Positions 24,806-35,642 of a stretch of DNA of 64,000 bases are shown in pieces. Position 1 is the first letter of the stretch; each line of letters opens with the position of its first letter. The notes under the pieces were generated by a model. It worked only from the letters and a program-made list of their open reading frames with translations. It did not search any database and was not told the DNA's origin. Source of the stretch: Formosa sediminum (GTDB taxonomy: Bacteria; Bacteroidota; Bacteroidia; Flavobacteriales; Flavobacteriaceae); the NCBI RefSeq assembly GCF_007197735.1, contig NZ_CP041637.1:2947001-3011000 (forward strand), given 5' to 3'. A program made the translations under genes and the position numbers.

Positions 24806-25542
24806 AATGTATAATAATAGATGATGAACCTCTAGCTATAGACATCGTAGAATCTTATTTAAATCAAATAGGAGGAGTAGATATTATTGCAAAATGTACT
24901 AATCCTTTAGAAGCGATTACACAATTAAATAAACAACATGTAGATTTGGTTTTTTTAGATATTGAAATGCCAAATTTAAGTGGAATAGACTTGGTTAAGT
25001 CTATTGAAAATTTACCTCAATTTATTTTTACAACGGCTTATCCGCAATACGCATTAGATGGCTTCAATCTTAATGCAACAGATTATTTAGTAAAACCTAT
25101 ACCGTTTCACCGATTTATTAAAGCTGTAGCGCGTGCTAAAGAAAAATTCGAGTTATTAAATTTGAAACCTTCTCAAACACAATCTAGCCCAATTATTGAA
25201 CAAAGTATTACTAAACCAGAAAACGACTTTATTTTTGTAAAATCTGAATATGAAAATATAAAAATTAAAACAGATGAAATCACTTACATTCAAGGACTAA
25301 AAGACTATATTAAAATACATTTGGAAGGCTCTAATAAGGCTGTAATTACACTAATGAGTTTTAAAGACATGTTAGAAAAACTTCCTAGAAATAATCACTT
25401 TTTACGTGTGCATAAATCGTTTATTGTTAATGTAAATGCTATTAAAGCCTTACAAAAAACAAAAATTGTGTTACAAAACGATATGCGCATACCCATTGGA
25501 GAAACCTTTAAAAAAGATGTTTTAGAGCGCTTAGGGGTCTAA
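24802..25542 (+). CDS. LytTR-family response regulator
   Basis: A 246-residue regulator. The receiver domain (1-120) has the acidic pocket DDE at 7-9, phospho-acceptor Asp53 in FLDIEMPN, and the Lys in DYLVKP. A linker leads to the LytTR DNA-binding domain (about 145-245: FVKSEYENIKI, YIQGLKDYIKI, FLRVHKSFIVN). It forms a two-component pair with the upstream kinase, and likely controls the Kelch/DUF4907 genes or other envelope genes. Its 3' end overlaps the convergent pseudouridine synthase gene by 12 bases. Confidence 0.93.
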   Translation: MKCIIIDDEPLAIDIVESYLNQIGGVDIIAKCTNPLEAITQLNKQHVDLVFLDIEMPNLSGIDLVKSIENLPQFIFTTAYPQYALDGFNLNATDYLVKPIPFHRFIKAVARAKEKFELLNLKPSQTQSSPIIEQSITKPENDFIFVKSEYENIKIKTDEITYIQGLKDYIKIHLEGSNKAVITLMSFKDMLEKLPRNNHFLRVHKSFIVNVNAIKALQKTKIVLQNDMRIPIGETFKKDVLERLGV

Positions 25543-26121
25543 GCCTAATTCTGCTTTTATATCTTCAAGTGCTATAAATTCACCTGGATTTAAAGACTCT
25601 AAACCAATAGCTCCTACACGAACACGTACTAAACGCAAGGTAGGAAAGCCCACAACTGCAGTCATTTTACGTACCTGTCTAAACTTACCTTCGTTTAATG
25701 TAATAGAAACCCAAGAAGTCGGTCCGTGTCTTTCGTCTCTTAGTTTTTTACCGCGTTCTGGGAAATCAGGCGGTGTGTCTAATTTAAAAGCAGTACAAGG
25801 TTTAGTGGTATAGGTCTTACCATTAATGCCAATTTCTACACCATTTTGTAATGCTTTAATGGCTTCTGTAGTAATGATGCCATCTACTTGTGCGTAGTAT
25901 TCTTTATCGACTTTAGAGGAGTTAATCAAAAAGCTAATTTTTCCATCTGTGGTAAGTAATAAAAGTCCTTCAGATTTCTCGTCTAATCTACCTATAGACA
26001 TGGTGTCTTCAGGAAAGACTCCCAATTCACCCAATAATTTTTTACTTCGTTTTTTAGGGCCATTATTTACAAACTGACTTAAATACCCGTAAGGTTTATA
26101 TAATTTATAGTGTTTGTGCAT
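25531..26121 (-). CDS. pseudouridine synthase, RsuA/RluB/E/F family (RluE-like)
   Basis: A 196-residue single-domain enzyme that turns a uridine in rRNA into pseudouridine. The catalytic motif GRLDEKSEGLLLLTTDG is near residue 44, with the catalytic Asp in RLD, and the family blocks LYKPYGYLSQF and EGKFRQVRKM are in place. It lacks an N-terminal S4 domain, as in E. coli RluE, and the size agrees. It follows topB by 4 bases in one transcription unit. Confidence 0.9.
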   Translation of the reverse strand: MHKHYKLYKPYGYLSQFVNNGPKKRSKKLLGELGVFPEDTMSIGRLDEKSEGLLLLTTDGKISFLINSSKVDKEYYAQVDGIITTEAIKALQNGVEIGINGKTYTTKPCTAFKLDTPPDFPERGKKLRDERHGPTSWVSITLNEGKFRQVRKMTAVVGFPTLRLVRVRVGAIGLESLNPGEFIALEDIKAELGLDP

Positions 26122-26125
26122 AACT

Positions 26126-28429
26126 TTAAATAGATGCTGTTAAGATTTTAAAAACCAAAGCTTTTGTTAGTTTTTCTCCTGCAGATTTTTCCCTAATCAC
26201 ATTAAAGTCTACTCTAAAATCACATCCCGATTTAAACGCACTACATCCATAAGCGGTTTTGCCTTTTACAACTGTACCTTGTTTACATTTCGGGCAAGTT
26301 AGCGTATCAGGCACTTCTGTTTTAACTTCTTTTTTAGCGGTAACTTTGGGTTCTAATACCAGTTTAAAATCATCATCAAAACGCAACAAACCTTCCACTT
26401 TTCCGGCATCAGTTTTAAACCCTTTTAGATTTACCGTTGATCCTTTTTGTAATAATCTGATGTATTGCTTTTCAGAAATCTTTTTATCGTTAAAACTAAA
26501 AGGCAACACAAAGGTACAACCCGATTTAAACGCACTACAACCATAAGCGGTTTTACCCTTAATTAAGGTGCCTTGTTTGCATTTTGGACAAGATTCAGCC
26601 AACAGTCCAGCTTGCTGTTTGGCTTCAACTTTTGCGGCTTTCTTTTTAGCTGTAGCTTCATAAGAAATATTGGCCCTTTTAGTCTCGCTGCGAACATCGT
26701 AAACCAACTCGTCTACCATGCGCTTCATATTATTTATAAACGTCCCCGCATTGTATTCGCCCTTCTCAATATCTTTCAATTGTTTTTCCCAAAGTCCTGT
26801 CAATTCAGCCGATTTTAATAATTCATTTTGAATAATTTCAATTAACTGAATCCCTGTGGTTGTTGGTAAAATTTGCTTTTTATTACGTACTATATATTTT
26901 CTTCTGAATAAAGTTTCAATAATATTAGCCCGTGTAGAGGGTCTTCCAATACCATTTTCCTTCATCAATTCTCGCAAATCATCGTCATCTACTTGCTTTC
27001 CTGCTGTTTCCATAGCACGTAGGAGGGAAGCTTCTGTAAACTGATTGGGTGGCTTGGTTTGTTTTTCTAAAAACGACGGTTCGTGTGGCCCTTTTTCACC
27101 TTTTACAAAGGTTGGTAAAATACCTGTTTCTTTTTTCTCCTTATCTGGCGATTCAAAAACAACACGCCAACCTTTTTTAAGTATTTCTTTTCCAGTGGTT
27201 TTAAAGTTAACATCGGCTGCTTTTCCAATAACAGTGGTGTTAGATACCGAACAATCGTCGTAAAAGACCGCAATAAAACGTTTTACAATAATGTCGTAAA
27301 CCAATTGCTGATTATACTGTAAGTTAATCTGTATCCCTGTGGGGATAATCGCGTGGTGATCGGTAACTTTTTTATCGTTAAACACTTTAGCCGATTTCTT
27401 AATTTTCTTCCCCAGTAGTGGCGCTGTTAACGTATTGTAATTCGTTAGATTTTTAAGTATTCCCGGTACTTTTGGATATACATCGCTAGGTAAAAATGTG
27501 GTATCTACTCTAGGATAAGTCACTACTTTTTGCTCGTACAAACGCTGTACAATTTTTAGAGTGTCGTCTGCAGAAAATCCAAACTTGGTATTACAATACA
27601 CCTGTAACCCGGTTAAATCGAATAATTTAGGAGCGTATTCTGTGCCTTTCTTTTTAGTAATAGATACAATTTCAAAATCGTCTTCTTTGACTTTATTAGC
27701 CAGAAGCTCTCCATCTTCCATTTTTAAAAAGCGACCTTCTTCATAACTAAATAAAGTCTCCCGATACATGGTTTGCAACTCCCAATACGGTTGTGGTTTA
27801 AAGTTTTCAATCTCTTGAAACCGATTTACCACCATCGCTAAAGTAGGGGTTTGTACGCGCCCAACAGACAAAACTTGTTTATAACCACCATGTTTAACGG
27901 TGTATAAACGCGTGGCATTCATACCTAATAACCAATCTCCAATCGCTCTAGAAAATCCGGCATAATATAAATTATCATAATCTTCAGAGGGTTTTAAATG
28001 CTCAAAACCTTCTTTAATGGCTTCTGTGGTTAAAGACGAAATCCATAAACGTTCCACTTTACCTTTATACTCCGCTTGGTCTAATACCCAACGCTGTATA
28101 AGTTCTCCTTCCTGACCAGCATCCCCACAGTTTATTACCACATCGGCTTTATCAAATAAGCTTTTAACAATTTTAAATTGTTTCTGAATACCTGAATCTG
28201 AAGTTACTTTAGTTTTAAACTTGTCCGGTAACATGGGTAAATTATTTAAATCCCAACTTTTCCAATGCGGTTTATAATCGTTAGGCTCAAACAAGGTACA
28301 CAAATGACCAAATGTATAAGTTACCGCATAGCCATTACCTTCATAATAACCATCGTGACGAGTATTTGCACCTAGAACAGATGCAATTTCGCGGGCAACA
28401 CTTGGCTTTTCGGCTATACAGACTTTCAT
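26126..28429 (-). CDS. topB: DNA topoisomerase III
   Basis: A 767-residue type IA topoisomerase. The Toprim domain begins at once (MKVCIAEKPSVAREIA) with NCGDAGQEGELIQRW as its acidic site. The active-site Tyr lies in VVTYPRVDTTFLP near residue 318, and the conserved ENGIGRPSTRA follows near 490. The C-terminus has two near-identical C4 zinc-finger-like repeats, each CPKCKQGT...GKTAYGCSAFKSGC, at about 615-640 and 713-740. The enzyme decatenates or relaxes single-stranded DNA and often works with RecQ, whose gene lies 2 kb away. Upstream of the pseudouridine synthase gene. Confidence 0.95.
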   Translation of the reverse strand: MKVCIAEKPSVAREIASVLGANTRHDGYYEGNGYAVTYTFGHLCTLFEPNDYKPHWKSWDLNNLPMLPDKFKTKVTSDSGIQKQFKIVKSLFDKADVVINCGDAGQEGELIQRWVLDQAEYKGKVERLWISSLTTEAIKEGFEHLKPSEDYDNLYYAGFSRAIGDWLLGMNATRLYTVKHGGYKQVLSVGRVQTPTLAMVVNRFQEIENFKPQPYWELQTMYRETLFSYEEGRFLKMEDGELLANKVKEDDFEIVSITKKKGTEYAPKLFDLTGLQVYCNTKFGFSADDTLKIVQRLYEQKVVTYPRVDTTFLPSDVYPKVPGILKNLTNYNTLTAPLLGKKIKKSAKVFNDKKVTDHHAIIPTGIQINLQYNQQLVYDIIVKRFIAVFYDDCSVSNTTVIGKAADVNFKTTGKEILKKGWRVVFESPDKEKKETGILPTFVKGEKGPHEPSFLEKQTKPPNQFTEASLLRAMETAGKQVDDDDLRELMKENGIGRPSTRANIIETLFRRKYIVRNKKQILPTTTGIQLIEIIQNELLKSAELTGLWEKQLKDIEKGEYNAGTFINNMKRMVDELVYDVRSETKRANISYEATAKKKAAKVEAKQQAGLLAESCPKCKQGTLIKGKTAYGCSAFKSGCTFVLPFSFNDKKISEKQYIRLLQKGSTVNLKGFKTDAGKVEGLLRFDDDFKLVLEPKVTAKKEVKTEVPDTLTCPKCKQGTVVKGKTAYGCSAFKSGCDFRVDFNVIREKSAGEKLTKALVFKILTASI

Positions 28430-28575
28430 TTTATTTCGTTAAATAAGAGCGTGCAAAATATAACTTTTGTCGCGGTTAATGAAACAGATTTATTAGGAGT
28501 TATCAACGAAAATCAAACTCTTTATAGCATTGTTGTATATATTGATATGTAAACTATAAATGACGGAAAAGGAGT

Positions 28576-28962
28576 TTAAGAGCAATCGTTATTTACTTCA
28601 ACCCAATACCGATCAGGATCCTGAAAATACACTTGTATAATACCATCACGTCTTACATATCCTTTGTCAGGAGTGTCTTTCCAATCGGAATATGGTATGT
28701 TTAACTCCTCTAGATGAGCAATAAATGCTTTTATATCTGTTGTTGATAATGCAAAATGCACCGCTTTATTTGTTGTGATTTTGGCTCCTGGACGAGGAAT
28801 TACATGGAGTTGATGATGCCCTCCTAAAGACAACCATCGCATCTTAGAAGCTGAAGCTGTATTTTTAATTTCTTTTAGTCCAAGCACCTTCTGATAAAAG
28901 GCAACTGAAGTATCGACATCTTCTACAGAAATAGCGACGTGGTTAAATGAAAAGTTTTGCAT
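28576..28962 (-). CDS. VOC (glyoxalase/bleomycin resistance) family protein
   Basis: A 128-residue vicinal-oxygen-chelate protein with two beta-alpha-beta-beta-beta units. The first unit holds FNHVAISVEDVDTSVAFYQKVLGL with a metal His at 7, the second has VHFALSTTDI with His around 70, and the strand IIQVYFQDPDRYWVEVN ends with the metal Glu. This is the layout of glyoxalase I-like metalloenzymes, but the substrate cannot be read from sequence. Monocistronic. Confidence 0.87.
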   Translation of the reverse strand: MQNFSFNHVAISVEDVDTSVAFYQKVLGLKEIKNTASASKMRWLSLGGHHQLHVIPRPGAKITTNKAVHFALSTTDIKAFIAHLEELNIPYSDWKDTPDKGYVRRDGIIQVYFQDPDRYWVEVNNDCS

Positions 28963-29008
28963 AATAATTTGTTCTAAAAAACTAAAGACATTACTTTACA
29001 TGGGAAAA

Positions 29009-30241
29009 TCACAGAGAAATATCCCACTGAATTCTAAATCTCCACTCGTCTGATAGTTGGTCTTCATACTGCTCAAAATCGAAATATGTAATCTCTGCGG
29101 TTAATTTATTTCTATGTCCTTTAAAAAACCAGTTCGCAGCCAACACATATTCATCTTCATAAGCAAAAGACATAGCATCATCAGGGACAAAATGCGCGTA
29201 TCGTGTAGCAATCTCTAAAGGTTTTGGAAATTTAGACCATATGTTATTAAAAAAATAGCCGGCCTGAAAATAAGCTCCCTTTAAAGTGGTGGTTTTTAAA
29301 TTAACATGGTCGTATATATCTTTAATATGAAATTCGTTTTGCCAAGACAATCCACGATACATAAATGCGGCTTCTAACAATCCTTGTTTTACACGGTATT
29401 GTCCATTTACACCATCTTCAAAACCATAGAGTTGCCCTCCTCCAGATTGAGAGAATCGCGTATAAGGACTTCTATTTATGGCAGCAGCTACAGCAATTAA
29501 ACCAGTAAAATCTTTATGATAATCTAAATCAGACCCCGTAAAACCCAATTCGCGACCAAATAAATTATACTGTAAACGTCCCACATATAATAAATGGTCA
29601 TCATCATTTTCTGTAGCTCCTCGACCAGCACCTGTTAAAACTGAAAGATTATACGTAAAATCGGCATATTTATGAGCAGAAACACGTCCGAAAAACTCAA
29701 CACCTTGCTGTCTATCTAAAGTAAATGGTCGTGTTAATATAGAGCGTTCTACCATTTCTTGCTTCCCAGAAGATATTACACGTTCTCTGTTATAGTAAGT
29801 TTTCCATTGTCCGATTTTAATTTTAAAGAAATCCCATTTTTCAACCATTATCCTAAAATCCAAAAGGTTGCTTTGAGATAATTCATATTCCCAATAGTAT
29901 TTTAACCAAGGCTGAAATGCATGACCACCTACTTTTAGCCGCGCTCTATTTATTTTAAATACACTGGCTTTATCTGCAAACGCTTCATCAAAAGTAATGG
30001 GATTTTGGTCGTTTGGCGTTGCAAACCGAAACTGTAAACGCGATTCGATATGTAGCAAAAACTTTTCGTCTGACGTTTTAAACTCAAAACCTTCATCAGT
30101 ATATTCTACTTCTATTTTTTTAGAAGATGCCACTTTTGTAGAATCTTGAACAAGCATATCGTTCTGTGCATAACTAATCCCAGAAACCAAAACTAAACTG
30201 CTAAGCGCTACTTTATATAATTGTGTTTTTAATGCTATCAT
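29009..30241 (-). CDS. porin, OprO/OprP-like
   Basis: A 410-residue outer-membrane protein of the phosphate-selective porin O/P family. The signal ends VSGISYAQ (residue 26). A short lead is followed by FEFKTSDEKFLLHIESRLQFRF, the usual first strand, then NRARLKVGGHAFQPWLKYYWEYELS and KIGQWKTYYNRER, and a final amphipathic strand (WRFRIQWDISL). Family members pass phosphate or polyphosphate, but in Bacteroidota many have unknown substrates. Monocistronic. Confidence 0.87.
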   Translation of the reverse strand: MIALKTQLYKVALSSLVLVSGISYAQNDMLVQDSTKVASSKKIEVEYTDEGFEFKTSDEKFLLHIESRLQFRFATPNDQNPITFDEAFADKASVFKINRARLKVGGHAFQPWLKYYWEYELSQSNLLDFRIMVEKWDFFKIKIGQWKTYYNRERVISSGKQEMVERSILTRPFTLDRQQGVEFFGRVSAHKYADFTYNLSVLTGAGRGATENDDDHLLYVGRLQYNLFGRELGFTGSDLDYHKDFTGLIAVAAAINRSPYTRFSQSGGGQLYGFEDGVNGQYRVKQGLLEAAFMYRGLSWQNEFHIKDIYDHVNLKTTTLKGAYFQAGYFFNNIWSKFPKPLEIATRYAHFVPDDAMSFAYEDEYVLAANWFFKGHRNKLTAEITYFDFEQYEDQLSDEWRFRIQWDISL

Positions 30242-30316
30242 AAAGTTATTAATCGTAACTACGAATTTAAGAAACTCACTGTAAATTGAAACATTTTTTA
30301 AGAAATACGTGTCGTT

Positions 30317-32443
30317 TTATTTATCTATAACACTTAACGCTAGTCTTATTTTAAAATAATCTAATTGTTCCTCAAAATACTCGTAATACGCTTTTAAGGA
30401 GGTGTCGTCTTTAATGTTTTGTTTAGCTTGTTTAACGTCTTCAACTTCCCGTTTAGAGACAAAATCGTAAATATTTATATCTTTTCCGTCACTGTAAAGC
30501 TTAGCTATATGCGAGTAAATAGTAGTATCGCGAAGTTTTCGTTGCATAGATATTTCTTCTACAGACAACCCTTTTTTATACAAATCGTAAGTCACTAAAT
30601 GTGTGGCGCGTTTTTTCTCTTTTTTAAGTTTGGCTCCTAGGAAATTTAAAATTTCTTCAATAAACTCATCACCATATGTTTCTGCTTTATGTTGACCCAC
30701 ACCACTAACATCCATAAGTTCCATAATGCTCATGGGGCGAACACGTTCCATTTCAATTAATGTTTTATCACTAAAAATAAGATAAGCTGGAATGTTTTCT
30801 TCCTTAGAAATCTTATAACGTAATTGGCGTAAACGTTCAAATAAACTATCGGTAGTCGCTTTGGCTTTACCGCGCTTTGTTTTAGTACGTTTCGGTTTCT
30901 CAACCGTTTTAGGCTCGGCAATGTGCACCGGTCGTGTTAAAGATACTTTGGCTCCCTTAAACAATACATTGTTAGAAAACTGGGTTAGTTGTAAGGCATT
31001 ATTTTTATGAAACGCTATCTCGCAATACCCTTGATTAATAAGCTGAATCACAAAATGCTGCCAATCTTTCCAGGCAATATCCTTACCAATACCAAAGGTT
31101 TTTAGCTTATCGTAACCTTTTTCTAAAATATTGGCATTATGCGAACCTCTTAACACATCTAAAATGGTACCTATAGCTTCTTGTTCTTTTAAACGATACA
31201 CAGCCGATAGTATTTTTTGAGCGATAATAGTACCGTCAAAAATCTGTGGCGGATTTTTACAAACATCGCAATTCCCACAATTTTCTTCTAAAAGTTCACC
31301 AAAATAACTCAAGAGAATTTTACGACGGCAAGTTGTGGCTTCACTAAATTGTTTCATACGCTCCAATTTAGCAATCTGTACATCTTCATTAGCTGCTCCA
31401 GAAGCAAACCGGCGTAATTGAATGACATCTGCATAGCTATGAAACAGTAGGGCATGGGCTTGCAAGCCATCACGACCACCACGACCAATTTCTTGATAAT
31501 AGCCTTCTATATTTTTTGGCATGTTATGATGAATCACCCAACGCACATTAGATTTATCAATACCCATCCCAAAGGCCACTGTAGCACAAACCACTTGCGT
31601 AGTATCGTACACAAAATCTTCTTGAACCTTGCTACGTTCATCAAAATTTAATCCCGCATGATAAGCTGTTGCAGGTACACCATTACTATTTAATTTCTTG
31701 GCTAGTTCTTCTGTATTTTTTCTACTTAAACAATAAATTATTCCAGATTCGTTAGGTCGTTTTTTAACGAAACTAATAATTTGTTTCACTTTTTCTGTTC
31801 CCGAGCGCACTTCTAAAGAGATGTTTTGCCTATCGAAAGACGAAATAAATTGTTGCGCATTTGGAATTTGTAATTGGTCTAAAATATCTTGCCGTGTAGC
31901 TTTATCGGCAGTAGCCGTTAAGGCAATAATAGGCGTGTTTGGTAACGATTTTTTTAAAAACCCTAATTGCTGATACGAAGGTCTAAAGTCATGTCCCCAA
32001 GACGATATACAATGGGCTTCATCTATGGCAATACAGCTAACATAACGCTCGTTTAAAATATTAGATAAACCCGCCAAACTCTCTGGAGCAACATACAATA
32101 ATTTTAAAGCACGATTTGCAACCTGATTTATAATATCTTGTTGCTCGTCTGCCGACTGACTACTGTTATAATAGTTTGCAGCTATTCCGTTAGCTTTTAA
32201 ACCATCAACTTGGTCCTTCATTAATGCGATTAGCGGAGATACCACCAAGGTTAAACCTTCAAAAAGTAATGCAGGTACCTGAAAACACATCGATTTTCCA
32301 CCACCTGTAGGCATAATAACTAAGGCATCCTGCCCAGACAACACATATTCTATAATATCTTGTTGCTGTGCACGAAAGGCGTCATAACCAAAGTATTTTT
32401 TTAAAGTTGGTAATAATAAATTTTTATAATCGGGTAGTGGCAT
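30317..32443 (-). CDS. recQ: ATP-dependent DNA helicase RecQ
   Basis: A 708-residue RecQ helicase. The N-terminal half has Walker A MPTGGGKSMCFQ near residue 45, IAIDEAHCISSWGHDFRPSY (DEAH box), and motif VI QEIGRGGRDG. The RQC zinc site uses CRRKILLSYFGE and CGNCDVC near residue 390, and a winged helix follows. An HRDC domain is at about 525-600 (KEENIPAYLIFSDKTL, VGQHKAETYG) and a basic helix-turn-helix-like tail ends the protein. It unwinds DNA in recombination and fork repair. A TAATTTTG promoter element lies 20 bases upstream of the start. Confidence 0.96.
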   Translation of the reverse strand: MPLPDYKNLLLPTLKKYFGYDAFRAQQQDIIEYVLSGQDALVIMPTGGGKSMCFQVPALLFEGLTLVVSPLIALMKDQVDGLKANGIAANYYNSSQSADEQQDIINQVANRALKLLYVAPESLAGLSNILNERYVSCIAIDEAHCISSWGHDFRPSYQQLGFLKKSLPNTPIIALTATADKATRQDILDQLQIPNAQQFISSFDRQNISLEVRSGTEKVKQIISFVKKRPNESGIIYCLSRKNTEELAKKLNSNGVPATAYHAGLNFDERSKVQEDFVYDTTQVVCATVAFGMGIDKSNVRWVIHHNMPKNIEGYYQEIGRGGRDGLQAHALLFHSYADVIQLRRFASGAANEDVQIAKLERMKQFSEATTCRRKILLSYFGELLEENCGNCDVCKNPPQIFDGTIIAQKILSAVYRLKEQEAIGTILDVLRGSHNANILEKGYDKLKTFGIGKDIAWKDWQHFVIQLINQGYCEIAFHKNNALQLTQFSNNVLFKGAKVSLTRPVHIAEPKTVEKPKRTKTKRGKAKATTDSLFERLRQLRYKISKEENIPAYLIFSDKTLIEMERVRPMSIMELMDVSGVGQHKAETYGDEFIEEILNFLGAKLKKEKKRATHLVTYDLYKKGLSVEEISMQRKLRDTTIYSHIAKLYSDGKDINIYDFVSKREVEDVKQAKQNIKDDTSLKAYYEYFEEQLDYFKIRLALSVIDK

Positions 32444-32462
32444 GCATTTATTTTTCGAATGG

Positions 32463-32470
32463 CAAAATTA
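32463..32470 (-). promoter_or_regulatory. -7 promoter element of recQ
   Basis: The minus strand reads TAATTTTG, a match to TAnnTTTG, 20 bases before the recQ ATG. Confidence 0.5.
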
Positions 32471-32524
32471 AGGGAAACAACTCATAAAACAGCCATACAT
32501 TTTTTTAAATTTCTTTTGAAATAA

Positions 32525-32557
32525 TTTGTTTATAAGCATAAAATTCAGTTAACTTTG
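32525..32557 (+). promoter_or_regulatory. promoter of the thiamine operon
   Basis: TTTG at 32525-32528 (-33) and TAACTTTG at 32550-32557 (-7) are separated by 21 bases and match the Bacteroidota promoter pattern. Transcription would begin just before the TPP riboswitch. Confidence 0.65.
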
Positions 32558-32570
32558 AAGTATTAAAATA

Positions 32571-32650
32571 AACTTTAGGAGTAACTACCATGTAGTTTGA
32601 GAAATATCCTTTGAACCTGACGCTGTTGATACAGCCGGAGGAAAAAGTTA
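32571..32650 (+). ncRNA. TPP riboswitch (THI element)
   Basis: A cis-acting aptamer that binds thiamine pyrophosphate and lowers expression of the operon. P1 is AACTTT (32571-32576) with AAAGTT (32644-32649). The conserved TTTGAGA (pyrimidine-sensing) and CCTTTGAACCTGA (pyrophosphate-sensing side) segments are intact, followed by the CTGTTGATACAG hairpin and GGAGGA. A short hairpin, AAACCG-ATTT-CGGTTT (32675-32690), follows and may be the expression platform. It lies directly upstream of thiS and thiC, which supports the call. Confidence 0.93.
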
Positions 32651-32730
32651 AGACTTTTCAAAATCATTTCACTAAAACCGATTTCGGTTTATCCTTTAAA
32701 AGTTTATGGAAATTTATCTAAATCAAGATT

Positions 32731-32934
32731 ATGATATCTATAAACGTAAACAATGCTATTCATCAGGTTGCCGAAGATACTTCGCTTGCAGCTGTCGTAA
32801 CTAAACTAAGTCCTGTTCAAAACGGTATTGCTGTGGCTATTAACAACACGGTTATTACCAAAGCTAAATGGAACAATACAAAGGTTTCTAATAACGATAA
32901 TATACTGATTATTCAGGCCACTCAAGGCGGATAA
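32731..32934 (+). CDS. thiS: sulfur carrier protein ThiS
   Basis: A 67-residue ubiquitin-fold carrier that brings sulfur, as a C-terminal thiocarboxylate, to thiazole synthesis. It ends with Gly-Gly (QATQGG), as ThiS must, and has the typical GIAVAINNTVI segment. First gene after the riboswitch; 90 bases separate it from thiC. Confidence 0.94.
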   Translation: MISINVNNAIHQVAEDTSLAAVVTKLSPVQNGIAVAINNTVITKAKWNNTKVSNNDNILIIQATQGG

Positions 32935-33015
32935 GCACGTTTCCTTTTTACATATCAGCATCTTATTTTCAGTATTAATTTGTGTTAACACTAAAGCTGT
33001 TGCACCTTAATGTAA

Positions 33016-34881
<1,866 letters not shown>

Positions 34882-34888
34882 AACACTA

Positions 34889-34983
34889 TTTTGGGGGTTA
34901 CCGCGCTAACAAGCGCGGTCGGGCTTTCCGCTATATCTTTTGCAAAAAAGCAAAAGGATGCCGCTGCAGTCCCTAACCCAGAA
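34889..34983. repeat. extragenic repeat-like element with two hairpins, between thiC and thiE-like gene
   Basis: A GC-richer island inside the operon. Hairpin 1 is ACCGCGCT-AACA-AGCGCGGT (34900-34919). Hairpin 2 is CTTTTGC-A6-GCAAAAG (34937-34956). Between them is the segment TCGGGCTTTCCGCTATATC, which I remember from many flavobacterial intergenic regions. The outer ends (GGGGGTTA and CCCTAACCC) are roughly inverted. It encodes no protein. Its effect may be to modulate or stabilise the operon mRNA (inference). Confidence 0.65.
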
Positions 34984-35048
34984 TTCCGTTTAATTGTACA
35001 GAAGTAATTTTAAACAAAAACATCTAACATTACTAAAAATAGCCTTAT

Positions 35049-35642
35049 ATGATTGTTGTAATAGCCCCTGAAACTGATATCCCACAAGAAATTGAAATTT
35101 TACATCAGTTATTTAATGCAGGTTTACAGTATTATCATTTAAGAAAACCAGAAAAGAATTTCGACGCACATGCCGAGTATCTTAATCAAATCGATACCGC
35201 ATTTCATAATAGGATTGTAGTACATGATCATCATAACTTAATAAACAGCTATAATTTAAAAGGCATTCATTTTCAAGAACAAAAGCGCAAAGACCACATT
35301 GAAAATCCCGGACAATACTTTAAAACCCTTAATATGTTTGGAAAAACGATAAGTTCTTCTTTTCACGAACCAGAAGACTTGGCTGCTTGTTATTTTGAAT
35401 TTAATTATCATTTATTAAGCCCTGTGTTTTCATCCATTTCTAAACAAGGTTATGAAGGTCGGGGGTTTGATGTTAACCATATCGATAAAACCATAATTGG
35501 TATGGGTGGTGTAACAGCAGATAATATAGACCGTTTTAAAACTTTAGGATACAAAGGCGTAGGTGTTTTAGGAGGTATTTGGAATAGTGAAAAGCCGGTG
35601 GAGGTGTTTGCTCAAATACAAAATCAGTTTAGCAACAAATGA
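35049..35642 (+). CDS. thiamine phosphate synthase-like protein (TenI/ThiE family), divergent copy
   Basis: A 197-residue TIM-barrel protein of the ThiE/TenI family. It keeps YYHLRKPEKNF in place of QLRxK, VVHDHHNLINSYNLKGIHF in place of INDxxxxAxxxxADGVHLGQ, and SPVFSSISKQGY in place of GPVFPTxTK, and ends with a GGVTADNI phosphate-binding turn. Key ThiE residues differ from those in the second copy, so it may act as a TenI-like thiazole tautomerase or as a minor ThiE. Flavobacterial thi operons often hold two such copies. It sits 167 bases after thiC. Confidence 0.82.
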   Translation: MIVVIAPETDIPQEIEILHQLFNAGLQYYHLRKPEKNFDAHAEYLNQIDTAFHNRIVVHDHHNLINSYNLKGIHFQEQKRKDHIENPGQYFKTLNMFGKTISSSFHEPEDLAACYFEFNYHLLSPVFSSISKQGYEGRGFDVNHIDKTIIGMGGVTADNIDRFKTLGYKGVGVLGGIWNSEKPVEVFAQIQNQFSNK

